Origin: Schaalia georgiae DSM 6843
GTDB taxonomy: Bacteria > Actinomycetota > Actinomycetes > Actinomycetales > Actinomycetaceae
Direction of reading: 5' to 3'
NCBI RefSeq assembly: GCF_000429245.1
Contig: NZ_AUBM01000006.1
Coordinates: forward strand, 69,051-133,050
DNA: 64,000 bases
The notes below the pieces were generated by a model. The model searched no databases, had not been told where the DNA came from, and worked only from the letters and a program-made list of their open reading frames with translations. Both the position numbers and the translations under genes were made by a program. This document shows positions 17,001 through 25,524 of this stretch, piece after piece (position 1 is the stretch's first letter; each line of letters starts with the position of its first letter).

Positions 17001-17879
17001 CTACGCGTAGCGGCGGGCGACAGCCGTGGCCTCGGGCACGTAGGAGCGTCCGAAGAGGAAGCAGTGGACCATGATGATGTGCATCTGGTGGAGGCCCGTG
17101 CGCTCGCGCCACCCGTCGGCCAGGGGGGACGCCTCGTGGTACGCGGCTGTGATGCGCTCCAGGTGCGGGCAGCCGAAGACGGCGAGGGCGGCCAGGTCCT
17201 CCTCGGCGTGGCCCCCCTGGGCGGCGGGGTCGATGAGCACCGCGCCGTCGGGCGTCCACATGACGTTCCCGCTCCACAGGTCCCCGTGGGTGCGGGCCGC
17301 GCCGACCTGCCCGGACGCGACGGCAGCCTCGGCGACCAGGCGGGGCTGGTCGTGGTTGAGCGCCCCCGATTCCAAGCGCCCGCACAAGCGCTCGATGAGG
17401 GCGCGCTCCGCCGCCGTGAAGGCGGGCGCCCCCAGGTAGGGCGCGATGCGCTCGCGCGCGTAGAAGCTCCCCCACGATGCGGTGGGCGCCGGGGAGTCCG
17501 CGCCTTCGGGGATGCTCCCCCGTCCTGTTGCCGACGCCTTCCCCGCGGCCGGTCCGCTCCGCGGCGCGGGTTCTGGGCGCGCGGGCAGGGTCAGGGGGGC
17601 CTGGCCCATCCACCCATCGCCACTGTGCCCGGGCGGCGGGGCGCCGAGGTGGGCAGCGCCCGCGGCGTGGGTGCGGGCGAGCGCCCTGCCGAACTCCTCC
17701 GCGGCCCCCGCGGTGGGCGCGGCGGCACGCAGTCGCGGCTCCTCCAGCCAAGTGGGGCCGTGGGCGAGGACGGGCACGACCGGCGCCCCCGACGGCCCGG
17801 CTGCAGCCAGCCAGGCGAGCCCCGCCACCTCGTAGGCGATCCTGCCGGGGCGGCTGTCCGTTTTCCTGAAGGCGCTCAC
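17001..17879 (-). CDS. Fructosamine kinase family protein
   Basis: These 292 residues match the fructosamine/ketosamine-3-kinase family (aminoglycoside-phosphotransferase-like fold), which phosphorylates sugar adducts on amines so that they decompose. The catalytic loop HGDLWSGNVMW and the metal-binding IDPAAQGGHAEEDLA are present, as is the family ending HHC-like HIIMVHCFLFGRSY. The start is GTG at 17877-17879 with GAGGGAG 8 nt upstream. It lies 94 bp after the DUF262 gene on the same strand and may share its transcript. The true substrate in bacteria is often unknown. The 249 bp downstream, up to the tRNA, show nothing. Confidence 0.85.
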   Translation of the reverse strand: MSAFRKTDSRPGRIAYEVAGLAWLAAAGPSGAPVVPVLAHGPTWLEEPRLRAAAPTAGAAEEFGRALARTHAAGAAHLGAPPPGHSGDGWMGQAPLTLPARPEPAPRSGPAAGKASATGRGSIPEGADSPAPTASWGSFYARERIAPYLGAPAFTAAERALIERLCGRLESGALNHDQPRLVAEAAVASGQVGAARTHGDLWSGNVMWTPDGAVLIDPAAQGGHAEEDLAALAVFGCPHLERITAAYHEASPLADGWRERTGLHQMHIIMVHCFLFGRSYVPEATAVARRYA

Positions 17880-17973
17880 CCGGGCACTCCCTCGTGTTCG
17901 GCCGCCCCCGATCGGGAGCCGGCGGGCGCCCCGCAGTCCCCCGCCGCCGTGGCGGGCCTTTCCGCGCCGCCCC

Positions 17974-19992
17974 TCATTTGCTGAAGCGGCGGCGGTAGGT
18001 GTCCCACAGCTCCCGCATTTTCTTGCCGTCCGATTCGCGGACGAACACGTCGAAGGCGGCCGCCGAGGTGCCGGTCAGCGCGCGGACGGCGGCCGACGGC
18101 GAGGCCACCGAGGTCCCGTCGGAGAGCTCGAGCCTGCCCGAGTCGGTCACGGTGACTGAGTACTCGTCACCGATATTGGGACGGCGCCACACGAACACGT
18201 CCCCGGGGGCGATGATCCCCGAGTCCACCACGTCAGCCAGGCGCACCAGCTTGGTGCGGCCTCCGGACTTCCCCTCCATGTTGCGGCCCAGCTCCTCCTC
18301 GGTCATCCGCGTCAAGTCGACATGGTCGGAGTCGCGGCGGATGTCCCAGTAGTCGGCGACGAGTTCCACGAGCCTGCCGTGGCGCTCCTGGAGTGCCCGG
18401 TCGTCCAGGGTGTCGGCCCCGGGGAACGAGGCGACGACCGTTTTCCCGATCCCCCTCGTGCTCCGCAACTTGTCGTTGATGGCGGACCAGTTGCCCGCCG
18501 TCCTCACGTCGCGGGGCTTCATGGCGCTCAGCGCGAGTCCGCCCAGGCGCATCGACCACGCCTCGAGCGGCGTCTTCGGGTCGATGCCGTCGATGGGGGC
18601 GGGCGGCAGCGCTTGGATGGCCGTGGTCGCGCGGGGGAGGGTGGGGATCCTCCCGTCGAGCGCCATGAGGGCGCGGTAGAGCAGGATCTTCCCGTCGGCC
18701 TTCTTCGTCAGGGAGGACTTGAGGCGGGCGACCACGCGCAGGCGCACGTCGTCGCCGACGGAGAAGATGCGGTCGGCGTGCTCCACGGGGCGCACGTCGT
18801 CGTCGAGGGCCCTCATCGCCCGCACGAGCCGCTTCTCGCGTTTGCCTGGCGAAACCTTGGCCATGTAGTTGGCGCCGTACATGCGCTCCAGGCGTTTGAG
18901 CAGGTCCGCTTTGCCCTCCTGCGGCACGTCGAGGCGCAGGACGCTCATCGCCGCGGGCTTCCAGTCGGAGGCCGGGTACTGGCGGAGCAGTTCGAGCCAC
19001 ACGCCCCCGGGCATGGTGGCCTCCGTGGCCGAGGCGATCTCCCGGTACGCCCTGGCCGCGGGGACCAGCAGGTCGTCGATGAACTCCTTGCCGGTGTGCT
19101 CGCGCAAGTAGGGGGACAGCACCTTCGCCTCGAACTCGTCAATGAGGGCCCTGCTGGCGAAGTCGTGCGTGTAGAGGACCAGCAGGTGCGAGAAGAACTG
19201 GTCCGCGCTGTCGGGGCTGGCCTCGTCGAGGGTACGGTCCCACAGGTCGCCGTAGGAGTCTCGGCTGGAGGGGCTGACGGCGGCCAGGACCCTCGCTTTG
19301 AAGATGTCGGCGGCCGTCAGCGAGACCCCCCGGGTGTTGAGGACTCCGAAGATCCTGTGGGCGCTCTGGTAGGTGTCGGTCTTGACCTTGACGATGGACA
19401 CGCGCTCGCTGAGGAACTGGAGGAAGGACCAGAGGTTGTCCTCGTTGATCACGTCCTCGAGCGCGTCGAGGATCACGAGGGTGTTGGCGTGCATGTTGCG
19501 CTGGCCCTTGGTGGCCAGGGCGGTGGGATCGCAGTCCCGCAGGGAGTCGAGGTCCCCGTCGATGATGTAGTCCTCGAAGAAGTCGACGTCGCGGTTGCGC
19601 ATCTTCAGGCGGGGGCGCTCCTCCAGGCCCCTGATGAGCCTTCGTGGGATCTTGAGGAGCTCCGTGATCTCGCCGCGCTGGGTCTCGTCGAGGATGAGGT
19701 AGCGGATGACGGCGAGCAGGAGGCATATGGTGGTGAGCCTCTGCTGGCCGTCGATGATGTCCTCGTCGATAGAGCCCGGGGAGGAGACGACGACGATGGA
19801 TCCCAGGAAGTAGTCCTCCTCACCCTCGCGGTGCCACGCCTCCAGGAGGTCCGCCATGAGGGTCTCGACCTGCTCCGACTCCCACACGTAGGGCCGCTGG
19901 AAGTCCGGGATGCGGTACTGGCGGTCCCCACTGAGCAGGCCGTGCTCGCCCAGCTTGCCGCCAATCGTCGTCTGCTCAACCTCGATCGACAC
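17974..19992 (-). CDS. DUF262 and RAMA domain protein, probable DNA-targeting defence enzyme
   Basis: The protein has 672 residues. The N-terminal DUF262 (ParB-like nucleotidase fold, as in GmrSD and SspE-type defence proteins) shows IPDFQRPYVW (about 28-37) and IDGQQRLT (about 80-87). The last 90 residues match the RAMA fold: GIIAPGDVFVWRR, YSVTVTDSGRLELSDG and SPSAAVRALTG. RAMA domains are proposed to sense modified bases. A DUF1524 HNH half, usual in GmrSD, was not found. The start is GTG at 19990-19992 with AGGAGG 8 nt upstream; the open frame reaches 20178 without a ribosome site. It stands alone, with no methylase next to it. Restriction of modified phage DNA is inference. Confidence 0.75.
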   Translation of the reverse strand: MSIEVEQTTIGGKLGEHGLLSGDRQYRIPDFQRPYVWESEQVETLMADLLEAWHREGEEDYFLGSIVVVSSPGSIDEDIIDGQQRLTTICLLLAVIRYLILDETQRGEITELLKIPRRLIRGLEERPRLKMRNRDVDFFEDYIIDGDLDSLRDCDPTALATKGQRNMHANTLVILDALEDVINEDNLWSFLQFLSERVSIVKVKTDTYQSAHRIFGVLNTRGVSLTAADIFKARVLAAVSPSSRDSYGDLWDRTLDEASPDSADQFFSHLLVLYTHDFASRALIDEFEAKVLSPYLREHTGKEFIDDLLVPAARAYREIASATEATMPGGVWLELLRQYPASDWKPAAMSVLRLDVPQEGKADLLKRLERMYGANYMAKVSPGKREKRLVRAMRALDDDVRPVEHADRIFSVGDDVRLRVVARLKSSLTKKADGKILLYRALMALDGRIPTLPRATTAIQALPPAPIDGIDPKTPLEAWSMRLGGLALSAMKPRDVRTAGNWSAINDKLRSTRGIGKTVVASFPGADTLDDRALQERHGRLVELVADYWDIRRDSDHVDLTRMTEEELGRNMEGKSGGRTKLVRLADVVDSGIIAPGDVFVWRRPNIGDEYSVTVTDSGRLELSDGTSVASPSAAVRALTGTSAAAFDVFVRESDGKKMRELWDTYRRRFSK

Positions 19993-20184
19993 TGCTGCGT
20001 CCTCCTGTGTTCCGCGCTCCCGCCGGGCCAACGGGAGCTGTGCTCGCATGGGGCGCCGTGGCCCCGCTCCCATAGTAGGGCGAACCGCAGCGGCGGCGCA
20101 CCCCCCTCCGACGGGCGGGATCCAGCAGCCGACAGGAACCACTAAGTGACCAGTGCCATATGCCGCACAGCGAACCAAATTACT

Positions 20185-20227
20185 TTTCCATCATGGAAAC
20201 TTTCGTATATGCTTTCCATTATGGAAA
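20185..20227. promoter_or_regulatory. Twin palindromic operators over a leaderless promoter
   Basis: TTTCCATCATGGAAA (20185-20199) and TTTCCATTATGGAAA (20213-20227) are both perfect palindromes apart from the centre base. Their centres are 28 bp apart. The first overlaps the -35 region. The second covers +1 and the start codon at 20221. The -10 is TATGCT at 20208-20213, 7 nt before ATG. This is a textbook layout for repression, probably by the regulator encoded two genes down. Confidence 0.75.
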
Positions 20228-20685
20228 CACACTTCGAGGGCGGTCGGGACGAGGCCGCAGAAATGCTCACCGCACTGTCAGCGGACCGCCAGAGGCTCGC
20301 ACAACAGGTCACCGTGCCGTGGACGCTGATGGCGGCGTTCGGCGCACTGGGCGCCTGGTGGGTCGGCTCGGCCGCTTCCACCGCGCCCGGAGCGCACTAC
20401 GAACCGCCACTGTCAGGCTGGATGGCGCTCGTCGGCGTTCTGGTCGTCGTCCACCTGGTGCAGCGCGAGACGGGGATCCGCTTCCGGTCGCTCGGGGCGC
20501 GCGCGAATTGGATGGTCGCGGCGATCGTGATGACCTGCCTCGTGCTGTTCAGCGTCTCGCTGGGCCTCGTGTCGCTCCAGCTCCCGTGGGCCGTCGTCGC
20601 GACCAGCCTCGCAGCCTTCGCCATCACGACCTGCCTGTCCGGCCTCGCCCTGCGCAGCGCCGTGGAGAGAGCGCGCCGTGGCTGA
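20221..20685 (+). CDS. Small membrane protein co-operonic with a winged-helix regulator
   Basis: These 154 residues have four predicted membrane segments (near 34-50, 65-80, 92-115 and 120-142) after a soluble N-terminus. No enzyme motif is visible and I do not name a family. ATG at 20221 is chosen because TATGCT lies 7 nt upstream and there is no Shine-Dalgarno site, which fits a leaderless transcript. The start codon lies inside the second palindrome of the operator. It overlaps the regulator gene by 8 bp. Similar membrane protein/MarR-like pairs exist widely in actinobacteria; their role is poorly known. Confidence 0.65.
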   Translation: METHFEGGRDEAAEMLTALSADRQRLAQQVTVPWTLMAAFGALGAWWVGSAASTAPGAHYEPPLSGWMALVGVLVVVHLVQRETGIRFRSLGARANWMVAAIVMTCLVLFSVSLGLVSLQLPWAVVATSLAAFAITTCLSGLALRSAVERARRG

Positions 20686-20983
20686 GGCGCGCTTCGACGA
20701 GCTCGTCCACGCGCCGCTGCGCCTGCGCATCTGCGGACTGCTGCGCCACGTCGCCGGCCTGAGCTTCGCGCGCCTGCGCGATTCCCTCGAGGTCTCGGAC
20801 GCCACCTTGTCCAAGCACGTCAAAGCACTCGCTGGCGCCGGTTACCTCGAATCGCGCAAGAGCGCGTCCCCGACGCGCGACGACTCACGGCGCATCATGT
20901 GGCTCTCGCTGACCGAGGAGGGGCGGAGGGCCTTCGACGGCCACGTGCGCGCCCTCAAGGAGATCGTGGGCCCCGGGTCGTGA
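20678..20983 (+). CDS. Winged-helix transcriptional regulator
   Basis: These 101 residues are essentially one winged-helix domain (HTH_34, MarR/ArsR-like). The recognition helix is in LEVSDATLSKHVKALAGAGY, followed by a wing with SPTRDDSRR. The start is GTG at 20678, overlapping the previous gene by 8 bp, with GGAGAG upstream. Translational coupling and the twin palindromes at the operon start suggest autoregulation. No ligand site or Cys/His metal site is evident. The 140 bp downstream carry no gene. Confidence 0.85.
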   Translation: MAEARFDELVHAPLRLRICGLLRHVAGLSFARLRDSLEVSDATLSKHVKALAGAGYLESRKSASPTRDDSRRIMWLSLTEEGRRAFDGHVRALKEIVGPGS

Positions 20984-21123
20984 GCGCCCCGGCGCGAACG
21001 GCCCCTACCCGCTAAGGCCCGCCCATCCGCGCGGCAAGACCCGGCACCGTTGAGCCCCTTCCCTCCGGCCGGGTACCACCCCCGCGCAGCAGCCGACCAC
21101 GCGCGCAGTGGCCGGGCCGCCCT

Positions 21124-22629
21124 TCACTCCGACGAGTCCAGGAGCTCCCACGCCGTCCAGATGATGTCGATGACGTACGCAGTCGTCCAGACGCGCATTC
21201 CGACTTGCACCGCAGGAGCCAGTTCGACGCCCAGAACATTGGGCAGGGCCCAGACCACCAGTCGGGCGGCTCCGAATATTCCGGTGCGCCAGAGGAACTC
21301 ACTGAGGATCGTTGTACGGGATTTGGGCCGAGTGCGCCCCCCACCGCCCGCGGCCGGAGCGCCCCCGTCGGGCTCGGCACTGGTCGGCCCCAGCTGTTCC
21401 GACGACCGATCAGGGCGACTGCGCCTTGGCCGGGGCGCGGGACGGTCCGCGACGCCGAGGCGTCCCAGCGCGAGGGGCACCAGGAGCCCGCCCGAGGCGA
21501 TGACGGCCGCGCAGACGACGCAGGCCAGCATCCAGCTCCCCTTCCCGTACAGGAAGCCCGCCGCAGCGGAGCCGGCGAACTGGCCGACCAGGCACGCGGC
21601 CTCGTACATGCCCAGCCCCCTGCCAAGGCGCTCCGGGCCAACGGACTCGGTGATCGCGGACTGCTGCACCGGGACCACCAGGGACCAAGCAGTCGCTGAG
21701 AGCACCCACGCCGCGCCGATCCACAGGGGACTGGGGGCCAAGGCGAGGGCGAGGGCGAAGACCGCGCTCAACGCCGATCCGAGCGCCAGTGCCCGTCGGC
21801 GCCCGAGCGCGACGACCAGGCGGTGCAGGTACGGGGGGAGCGCACTCATCATGACGGCGCCGGGCAGGAACACGTACGCGATCTGGGTGATCTCGAGCTC
21901 GAAGCCGCGCTGCAGGTGGAGTATCAGCAGCAGGCCGATCGCCGATTCCGCGCTCATCGTCACCGCGACGGCCACGAGCATGGGGCGCAGAGACACCGCG
22001 GCCTCCCGGCGCTCTTCGCGCACGGGCGCGGCGGCGGGAGAGGACGCGCTCATCCGGGCACCCCCTTCGCGGCGCCCGGACAGCAGGTTCCACGAGGCCA
22101 GGACGCAGCACGCGGCGACCCCCGCGAACACCCACTGGTATCCGACGACGGGCACTAGGACGACCGCTGGGACGAGGACGATCCAACCTCCCGCCTCCTC
22201 CGCGGCCATCAATTCGGCGAACGCCCCCGAGTCCACGCGGAGCCGTTCCCCCACGATGGCGCGGATGCCGATCCACACGAACGCCCCGGCCGCACCGGTG
22301 ACAAGCGCAGCGCATGCCGCCAGCAGCAGGCTGGTCGATAGGGCGTAGAGCCCGCATCCGACCGCCCACGCCGCCGCGCCGACACCGGCCACAGTCGAGC
22401 GGTCCGCCCGGTCGACCACCGCTGCGGCGACAGGGCGCGCCAGGAAGGCGACGAGCTGCTCGACGGCGACCAGCACTCCCGTCTGCCCCGGGGAGAGCCC
22501 GAGGTGCGCGCCCGCGAACAGGGGCAAGACGAAGTCGACGACTTGCTCGGCGCCGCTGGCCAGGGCTGCGCTGTCGAGGACCCTGCGGCCCCAGCTCTTC
22601 TCCCCCAACGGAACCGCATTCGAAGGCAT
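21124..22629 (-). CDS. MFS transporter with an extra C-terminal domain
   Basis: The protein has 501 residues. About 12 membrane segments cover residues 20-395, with the family A-loop region DRADRS between helices 2 and 3. A basic, Gly/Pro-rich linker follows, then about 75 further residues with two hydrophobic stretches, which is not usual for this family. It probably exports drugs or metabolites. ATG at 22627-22629 is chosen for the GGGGGA site 6 nt upstream over the ATG eight codons earlier. It is divergent from a TetR-type regulator, and a large palindrome lies between them, so TetR control is likely. The substrate cannot be read. Confidence 0.85.
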   Translation of the reverse strand: MPSNAVPLGEKSWGRRVLDSAALASGAEQVVDFVLPLFAGAHLGLSPGQTGVLVAVEQLVAFLARPVAAAVVDRADRSTVAGVGAAAWAVGCGLYALSTSLLLAACAALVTGAAGAFVWIGIRAIVGERLRVDSGAFAELMAAEEAGGWIVLVPAVVLVPVVGYQWVFAGVAACCVLASWNLLSGRREGGARMSASSPAAAPVREERREAAVSLRPMLVAVAVTMSAESAIGLLLILHLQRGFELEITQIAYVFLPGAVMMSALPPYLHRLVVALGRRRALALGSALSAVFALALALAPSPLWIGAAWVLSATAWSLVVPVQQSAITESVGPERLGRGLGMYEAACLVGQFAGSAAAGFLYGKGSWMLACVVCAAVIASGGLLVPLALGRLGVADRPAPRPRRSRPDRSSEQLGPTSAEPDGGAPAAGGGGRTRPKSRTTILSEFLWRTGIFGAARLVVWALPNVLGVELAPAVQVGMRVWTTAYVIDIIWTAWELLDSSE

Positions 22630-22653
22630 GTGTCCCCCACCTTTTGATAGCAC

Positions 22654-22694
22654 GACTGTGTTACCAAATTATGGTAGCACAGTCACGATACGAT
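22654..22694. promoter_or_regulatory. 31-bp palindromic operator and leaderless TetR promoter
   Basis: GACTGTGTTACCA (from 22654) and TGGTAGCACAGTC (to 22684) are inverted repeats with 12 of 13 positions matching and a 5-bp centre. A TACGAT -10 box follows at 22689-22694, exactly 6 nt before the TetR ATG at 22701. The palindrome therefore covers the -35 of the regulator and lies 24 bp from the MFS start. Confidence 0.75.
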
Positions 22695-22700
22695 AAGCGC

Positions 22701-23441
22701 ATGCCCAAACTCATCAACCACGGTAGGCGCCGCGAGGAGATTGCCGAAGCGACATGGCGGGTGATCCACTCCTCGGGCATATCGGGCGTCTCCATCCGCA
22801 CAGTCGCAGCGGAAGCAGGGCTCTCAACCGGCTCCATCCGGCACGTGTTCCCCAGCAGGGCCGACCTGATCACGCACGCGATGGAACTGGTGGGACTGCG
22901 CGCGTGGGATCGGATCTCCCGCCATTTCGAAGAAGCCGATCCGCGCGCCCGCGCCACACGGGTGATCCACGAGCTGCTGCCCCTCGACCCCGAGCGGCGC
23001 ATCGAGATGGAGGCGAACATCGCACTGATCGCCGAGGCCCCGGCTAGCGACCAAGTGCGGGAAGCCCGCGACGCTTCCTACGCCGCCGTCAGGTTCGCAT
23101 GCCGACGAGTGGTTGAGAACCTGCGCGGCGCCGCCCCCGCGCCCCCGGGCACCGACCTCGACAAGGACGCCTCGGCCCTGCACGCCCTCGTGGACGGACT
23201 GGCCCTCCACCTGCTCATCAACCCCGATCCGAAGTTCCGCGAGAACGCCCTTCGCGCGCTCGAGGACGCCCTTGACGCCCTGTGCGAACACCCCCTGCCG
23301 ACGCCCGAACACGAGCGGATCGCCGCCCCACCGCCCCAGACCCGCCGACACGAGAGAGTTGACGGGGCCGCCGGAGCGGTTCGCGGAACACGACTCAGGA
23401 ACAACACTGGCCCTTCGCGCTCGAAGGGGGCCTCCTGCTGA
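22701..23441 (+). CDS. TetR family regulator
   Basis: The protein has 246 residues. The N-terminal HTH (REEIAEATWRVIHSSGISG, then SIRTVAAEAGLSTGSIRHVF) is typical of TetR. A helical ligand domain follows to about residue 205. The last 40 residues are Arg, Pro and Gly rich without structure and may be read-through of a decayed 3' end. The start is at the ATG 6 nt after TACGAT, so it is leaderless. It probably represses itself and the divergent MFS gene through the palindrome between them. Confidence 0.85.
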   Translation: MPKLINHGRRREEIAEATWRVIHSSGISGVSIRTVAAEAGLSTGSIRHVFPSRADLITHAMELVGLRAWDRISRHFEEADPRARATRVIHELLPLDPERRIEMEANIALIAEAPASDQVREARDASYAAVRFACRRVVENLRGAAPAPPGTDLDKDASALHALVDGLALHLLINPDPKFRENALRALEDALDALCEHPLPTPEHERIAAPPPQTRRHERVDGAAGAVRGTRLRNNTGPSRSKGASC

Positions 23442-23751
23442 GCGCGAGAACCCGGTCCCCAGTCAGAGGCACTCGCCGCACAGGAGGAGCCCGACCACTG
23501 CCACAACCAGTCCCAGATGCCCGGCACGGTGAGCACCGCGACGATGAACGCGATGATCGACGTGGCGAACGCAGCGGCAAGGGCCCTATCGCGCCTCCCC
23601 CTCGCTGCGAGCACTCCCCCGCACGAGCACCCTATCGCGCGGCCGAGCACGCCTGCGATGCGCAACCCCACCCCGGAAAGCAGGAACTCCCCCGGCGCGC
23701 CGAGGGAGTCCGATCAGTATTCACTTCGAGACCGGGCCCGGAAGACCCTGG
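23442..23751. other. Gene-poor gap with a possible small minus-strand membrane ORF
   Basis: A minus-strand frame opens at ATG 23671. It encodes a stretch with one hydrophobic segment (AFATSIIAFIVAVLTVPGIW) and then runs antisense into the TetR 3' end to 23078 with low-complexity sequence. The first 80 codons look protein-like and the rest do not. It may be a short gene with a damaged 3' end or chance. Nothing else was seen before the tRNA. Confidence 0.25.
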
Positions 23752-23827
23752 TGGTGGAGCTAGGGGGATTCGAACCCCCGACCTTCTCATTGCGAACGAG
23801 ACGCGCTACCAACTGCGCCATAGCCCC
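23752..23827 (-). tRNA. tRNA-Ala(CGC)
   Basis: The acceptor stem is GGGGCTA/TAGCTCC, which includes the G3:U70 pair that identifies alanine. The anticodon loop TTCGCAA gives CGC. The T arm is GGGGG-TTCGAAT-CCCCC and CCA is encoded. All stems pair. Confidence 0.95.
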
Positions 23828-24031
23828 AAGGACGGAGATAAGCATAGCATCTCCGCCCACTGAGCGCGAACCGGGAGGGCGGGGCCCGTCCTGCCAAGCC
23901 TGCCGACCATGGGGAGGATCTGGGCGTCGCGCAGGAGCAGCAGACCGCACCACCAGTGGGATGGGGCGGACTCTCCCAGCCGCGTCGTGGCGGGGCATCC
24001 CACCAATCCACGAAGATGGTGGACAGACACT

Positions 24032-24070
24032 GCCGCCCCGGGGCCGCGCGAGTTGCGCGCCCGGGGCGGC
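24032..24070 (-). terminator. Terminator of the Rv0996-like gene
   Basis: GCCGCCCCGGG pairs with CCCGGGGCGGC (11 bp) across a loop that can itself pair. It begins 25 nt after the stop at 24095. Confidence 0.6.
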
Positions 24071-24094
24071 TTCGTCAGTCAGCAGTCCCCCGCA

Positions 24095-25378
24095 TCACTG
24101 GGCGCGCTTGGCGTCCAGGACGGCGTCAAGGTTGAGGGCGACAGCCTGGTCGGCGACGACCTCCTCGGTGGAGCGCTTGCCGCCCTCGTAGGTGGCGGCA
24201 ACGGGGCGCGCGGGCACGGATGCAGCAACCTTCGGGATGCCGCGCAGGTCCGTGTCGGCGTGGACCATGCGGCCCGAGATGCGCTCGCGCATCACATAGG
24301 TGGGCGCGGGAACGGGGACGACCGTCCACGTGCGCGACTGGGCGAGGGAGCGCGCGGCGCGCGCGGTCTCCTCCTCGGAGACTGGCACGACCTCCGCGGC
24401 ATCGACGTCCGTGTTGAAGACGAGGCCGGGGGAGTCCCCACCGGCGGCCCCGGATCCGGCGGTGGGACCCTCCGCGTCGGACCCGCTGGGAAGTACGGTG
24501 CCAGCCGCCCCGGCGGCGGACGCCGCTTCGGACCCGGTGTCCGCCTCGTCAACCAAGGAGGGACGGGCGGAGGAACGCCCGGAGGCGGGCGGATACGAGG
24601 GCGGCGCGGCGTCGCGGGCACGGGGGGAGTCAGACTCCGCCCTGGCCCCGGAGGCGTGCTGGGCGCCGACCTTGGGAGCGCCCGGATCGGAGGACCGGCG
24701 CCGTTCCCCATCGCCAACGGCGCCCGACGCCCGCACGCCGGAAGAGGCCCTGCGCAGGGCGCGCGCGAAAGCGGAACCACTGGACGCCCCCTCGGCCTCG
24801 GCGGTGGGGGACGAGGCACGGGGAGCACCCCCGCGCAGCTCGCGCAGCAGTTCGACCTCGCGCTCGTTCTCGCGCTGGGAGCGGATGGCGGCGAAGCGGG
24901 AGGCGCCCAGGGAGGCCGCCAGCGCGACACCGGGAACGGCCGCCCACGCCCACGCCAGGCCAGCGGCCCACACTCCGACGCCGAGGAGGACGGTAGCCAG
25001 TGCGAACACGGCGGAAGCGACCATCCGGCGCTTGGCGGCGGCCGCCTCGCTGGCCAGGCGGGCGGCCCGCTTGGCGCGCAGCCGCGCGATGTCGCGGACC
25101 GCGCGCGGACTCACGCGCTCAGTCGACCGGGGCGCTGCGCCGGTGCGTTCCATGGTGCCTCCACCTCGTCCTGTTTCCTTCGAGGGCGCCAGCAGCGGGC
25201 CGGTAGCCCGCCCGCGCGGCTCGTTCTTTTCCTCGGGGGCCCGGATCATCCTCAGCCCCGGCGAGAACCGGTCGAGTTCACGGGACTGGGTTATCGCGCT
25301 CCGGCGTGCGACCAGCGCCGGCACAGCCGCCACCAGGACGACGCACACCGCTGCGAAAACAAGTCCACCGATCTCCAC
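24095..25378 (-). CDS. Conserved actinobacterial membrane protein (Rv0996-like)
   Basis: The protein has about 427 residues. A first membrane segment is at the N-terminus (GGLVFAAVCVVLVAAVPALV), followed by ARRS and the SRELDRFSPGLR segment. A helical pair lies near 150-195, then a long Ala/Pro/Ser-rich region. The conserved end carries RTWTVVPVPAPTYVM and DTDLRGIP. This architecture and its place next to rimJ-moeA-galU-5-FCL match Rv0996 of Mycobacterium tuberculosis, whose function is unknown. The start is uncertain: GTG at 25376-25378 is chosen, but GGAGG ends only 1-2 nt before it, which is close for a ribosome site. Confidence 0.7.
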   Translation of the reverse strand: MEIGGLVFAAVCVVLVAAVPALVARRSAITQSRELDRFSPGLRMIRAPEEKNEPRGRATGPLLAPSKETGRGGGTMERTGAAPRSTERVSPRAVRDIARLRAKRAARLASEAAAAKRRMVASAVFALATVLLGVGVWAAGLAWAWAAVPGVALAASLGASRFAAIRSQRENEREVELLRELRGGAPRASSPTAEAEGASSGSAFARALRRASSGVRASGAVGDGERRRSSDPGAPKVGAQHASGARAESDSPRARDAAPPSYPPASGRSSARPSLVDEADTGSEAASAAGAAGTVLPSGSDAEGPTAGSGAAGGDSPGLVFNTDVDAAEVVPVSEEETARAARSLAQSRTWTVVPVPAPTYVMRERISGRMVHADTDLRGIPKVAASVPARPVAATYEGGKRSTEEVVADQAVALNLDAVLDAKRAQ

Positions 25379-25477
25379 TCCTCCAAAGGTAGGCAAATCG
25401 GCTGGCCACGCGCGCGGCGGGCGGGCGCGTGTCGAGGATTGGACCCCACTTAACTTTTCGGATAATTGACAAACGCC

Positions 25478-25518
25478 ACATTCACAACACATGCATCCCG
25501 TGCATCATTCATGAATGT
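25478..25518. repeat. Nested inverted repeat between convergent message ends and a promoter
   Basis: ACATTCA (25478-25484) pairs with TGAATGT (25512-25518). Inside, ATGCA and TGCAT enclose CCCG. The stretch is AT-rich for this genome. It follows the stop of the rimJ-like gene (minus strand) and precedes the Rv0996-like gene. It may be a terminator or an operator. Confidence 0.5.
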
Positions 25519-25524
25519 GAGCGA

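Noticed and set aside
20160-20762. Alternative plus-strand frame through the membrane protein gene
   Set aside because: Its translation is Arg and Gly rich without hydrophobic helices. The other frame gives four clean membrane segments and couples to the regulator.
22314-22700. N-terminal extension of the TetR protein
   Set aside because: The upstream open frame is antisense to the MFS gene and Arg/Pro rich. The leaderless start at 22701 and the HTH position fit the shorter form.
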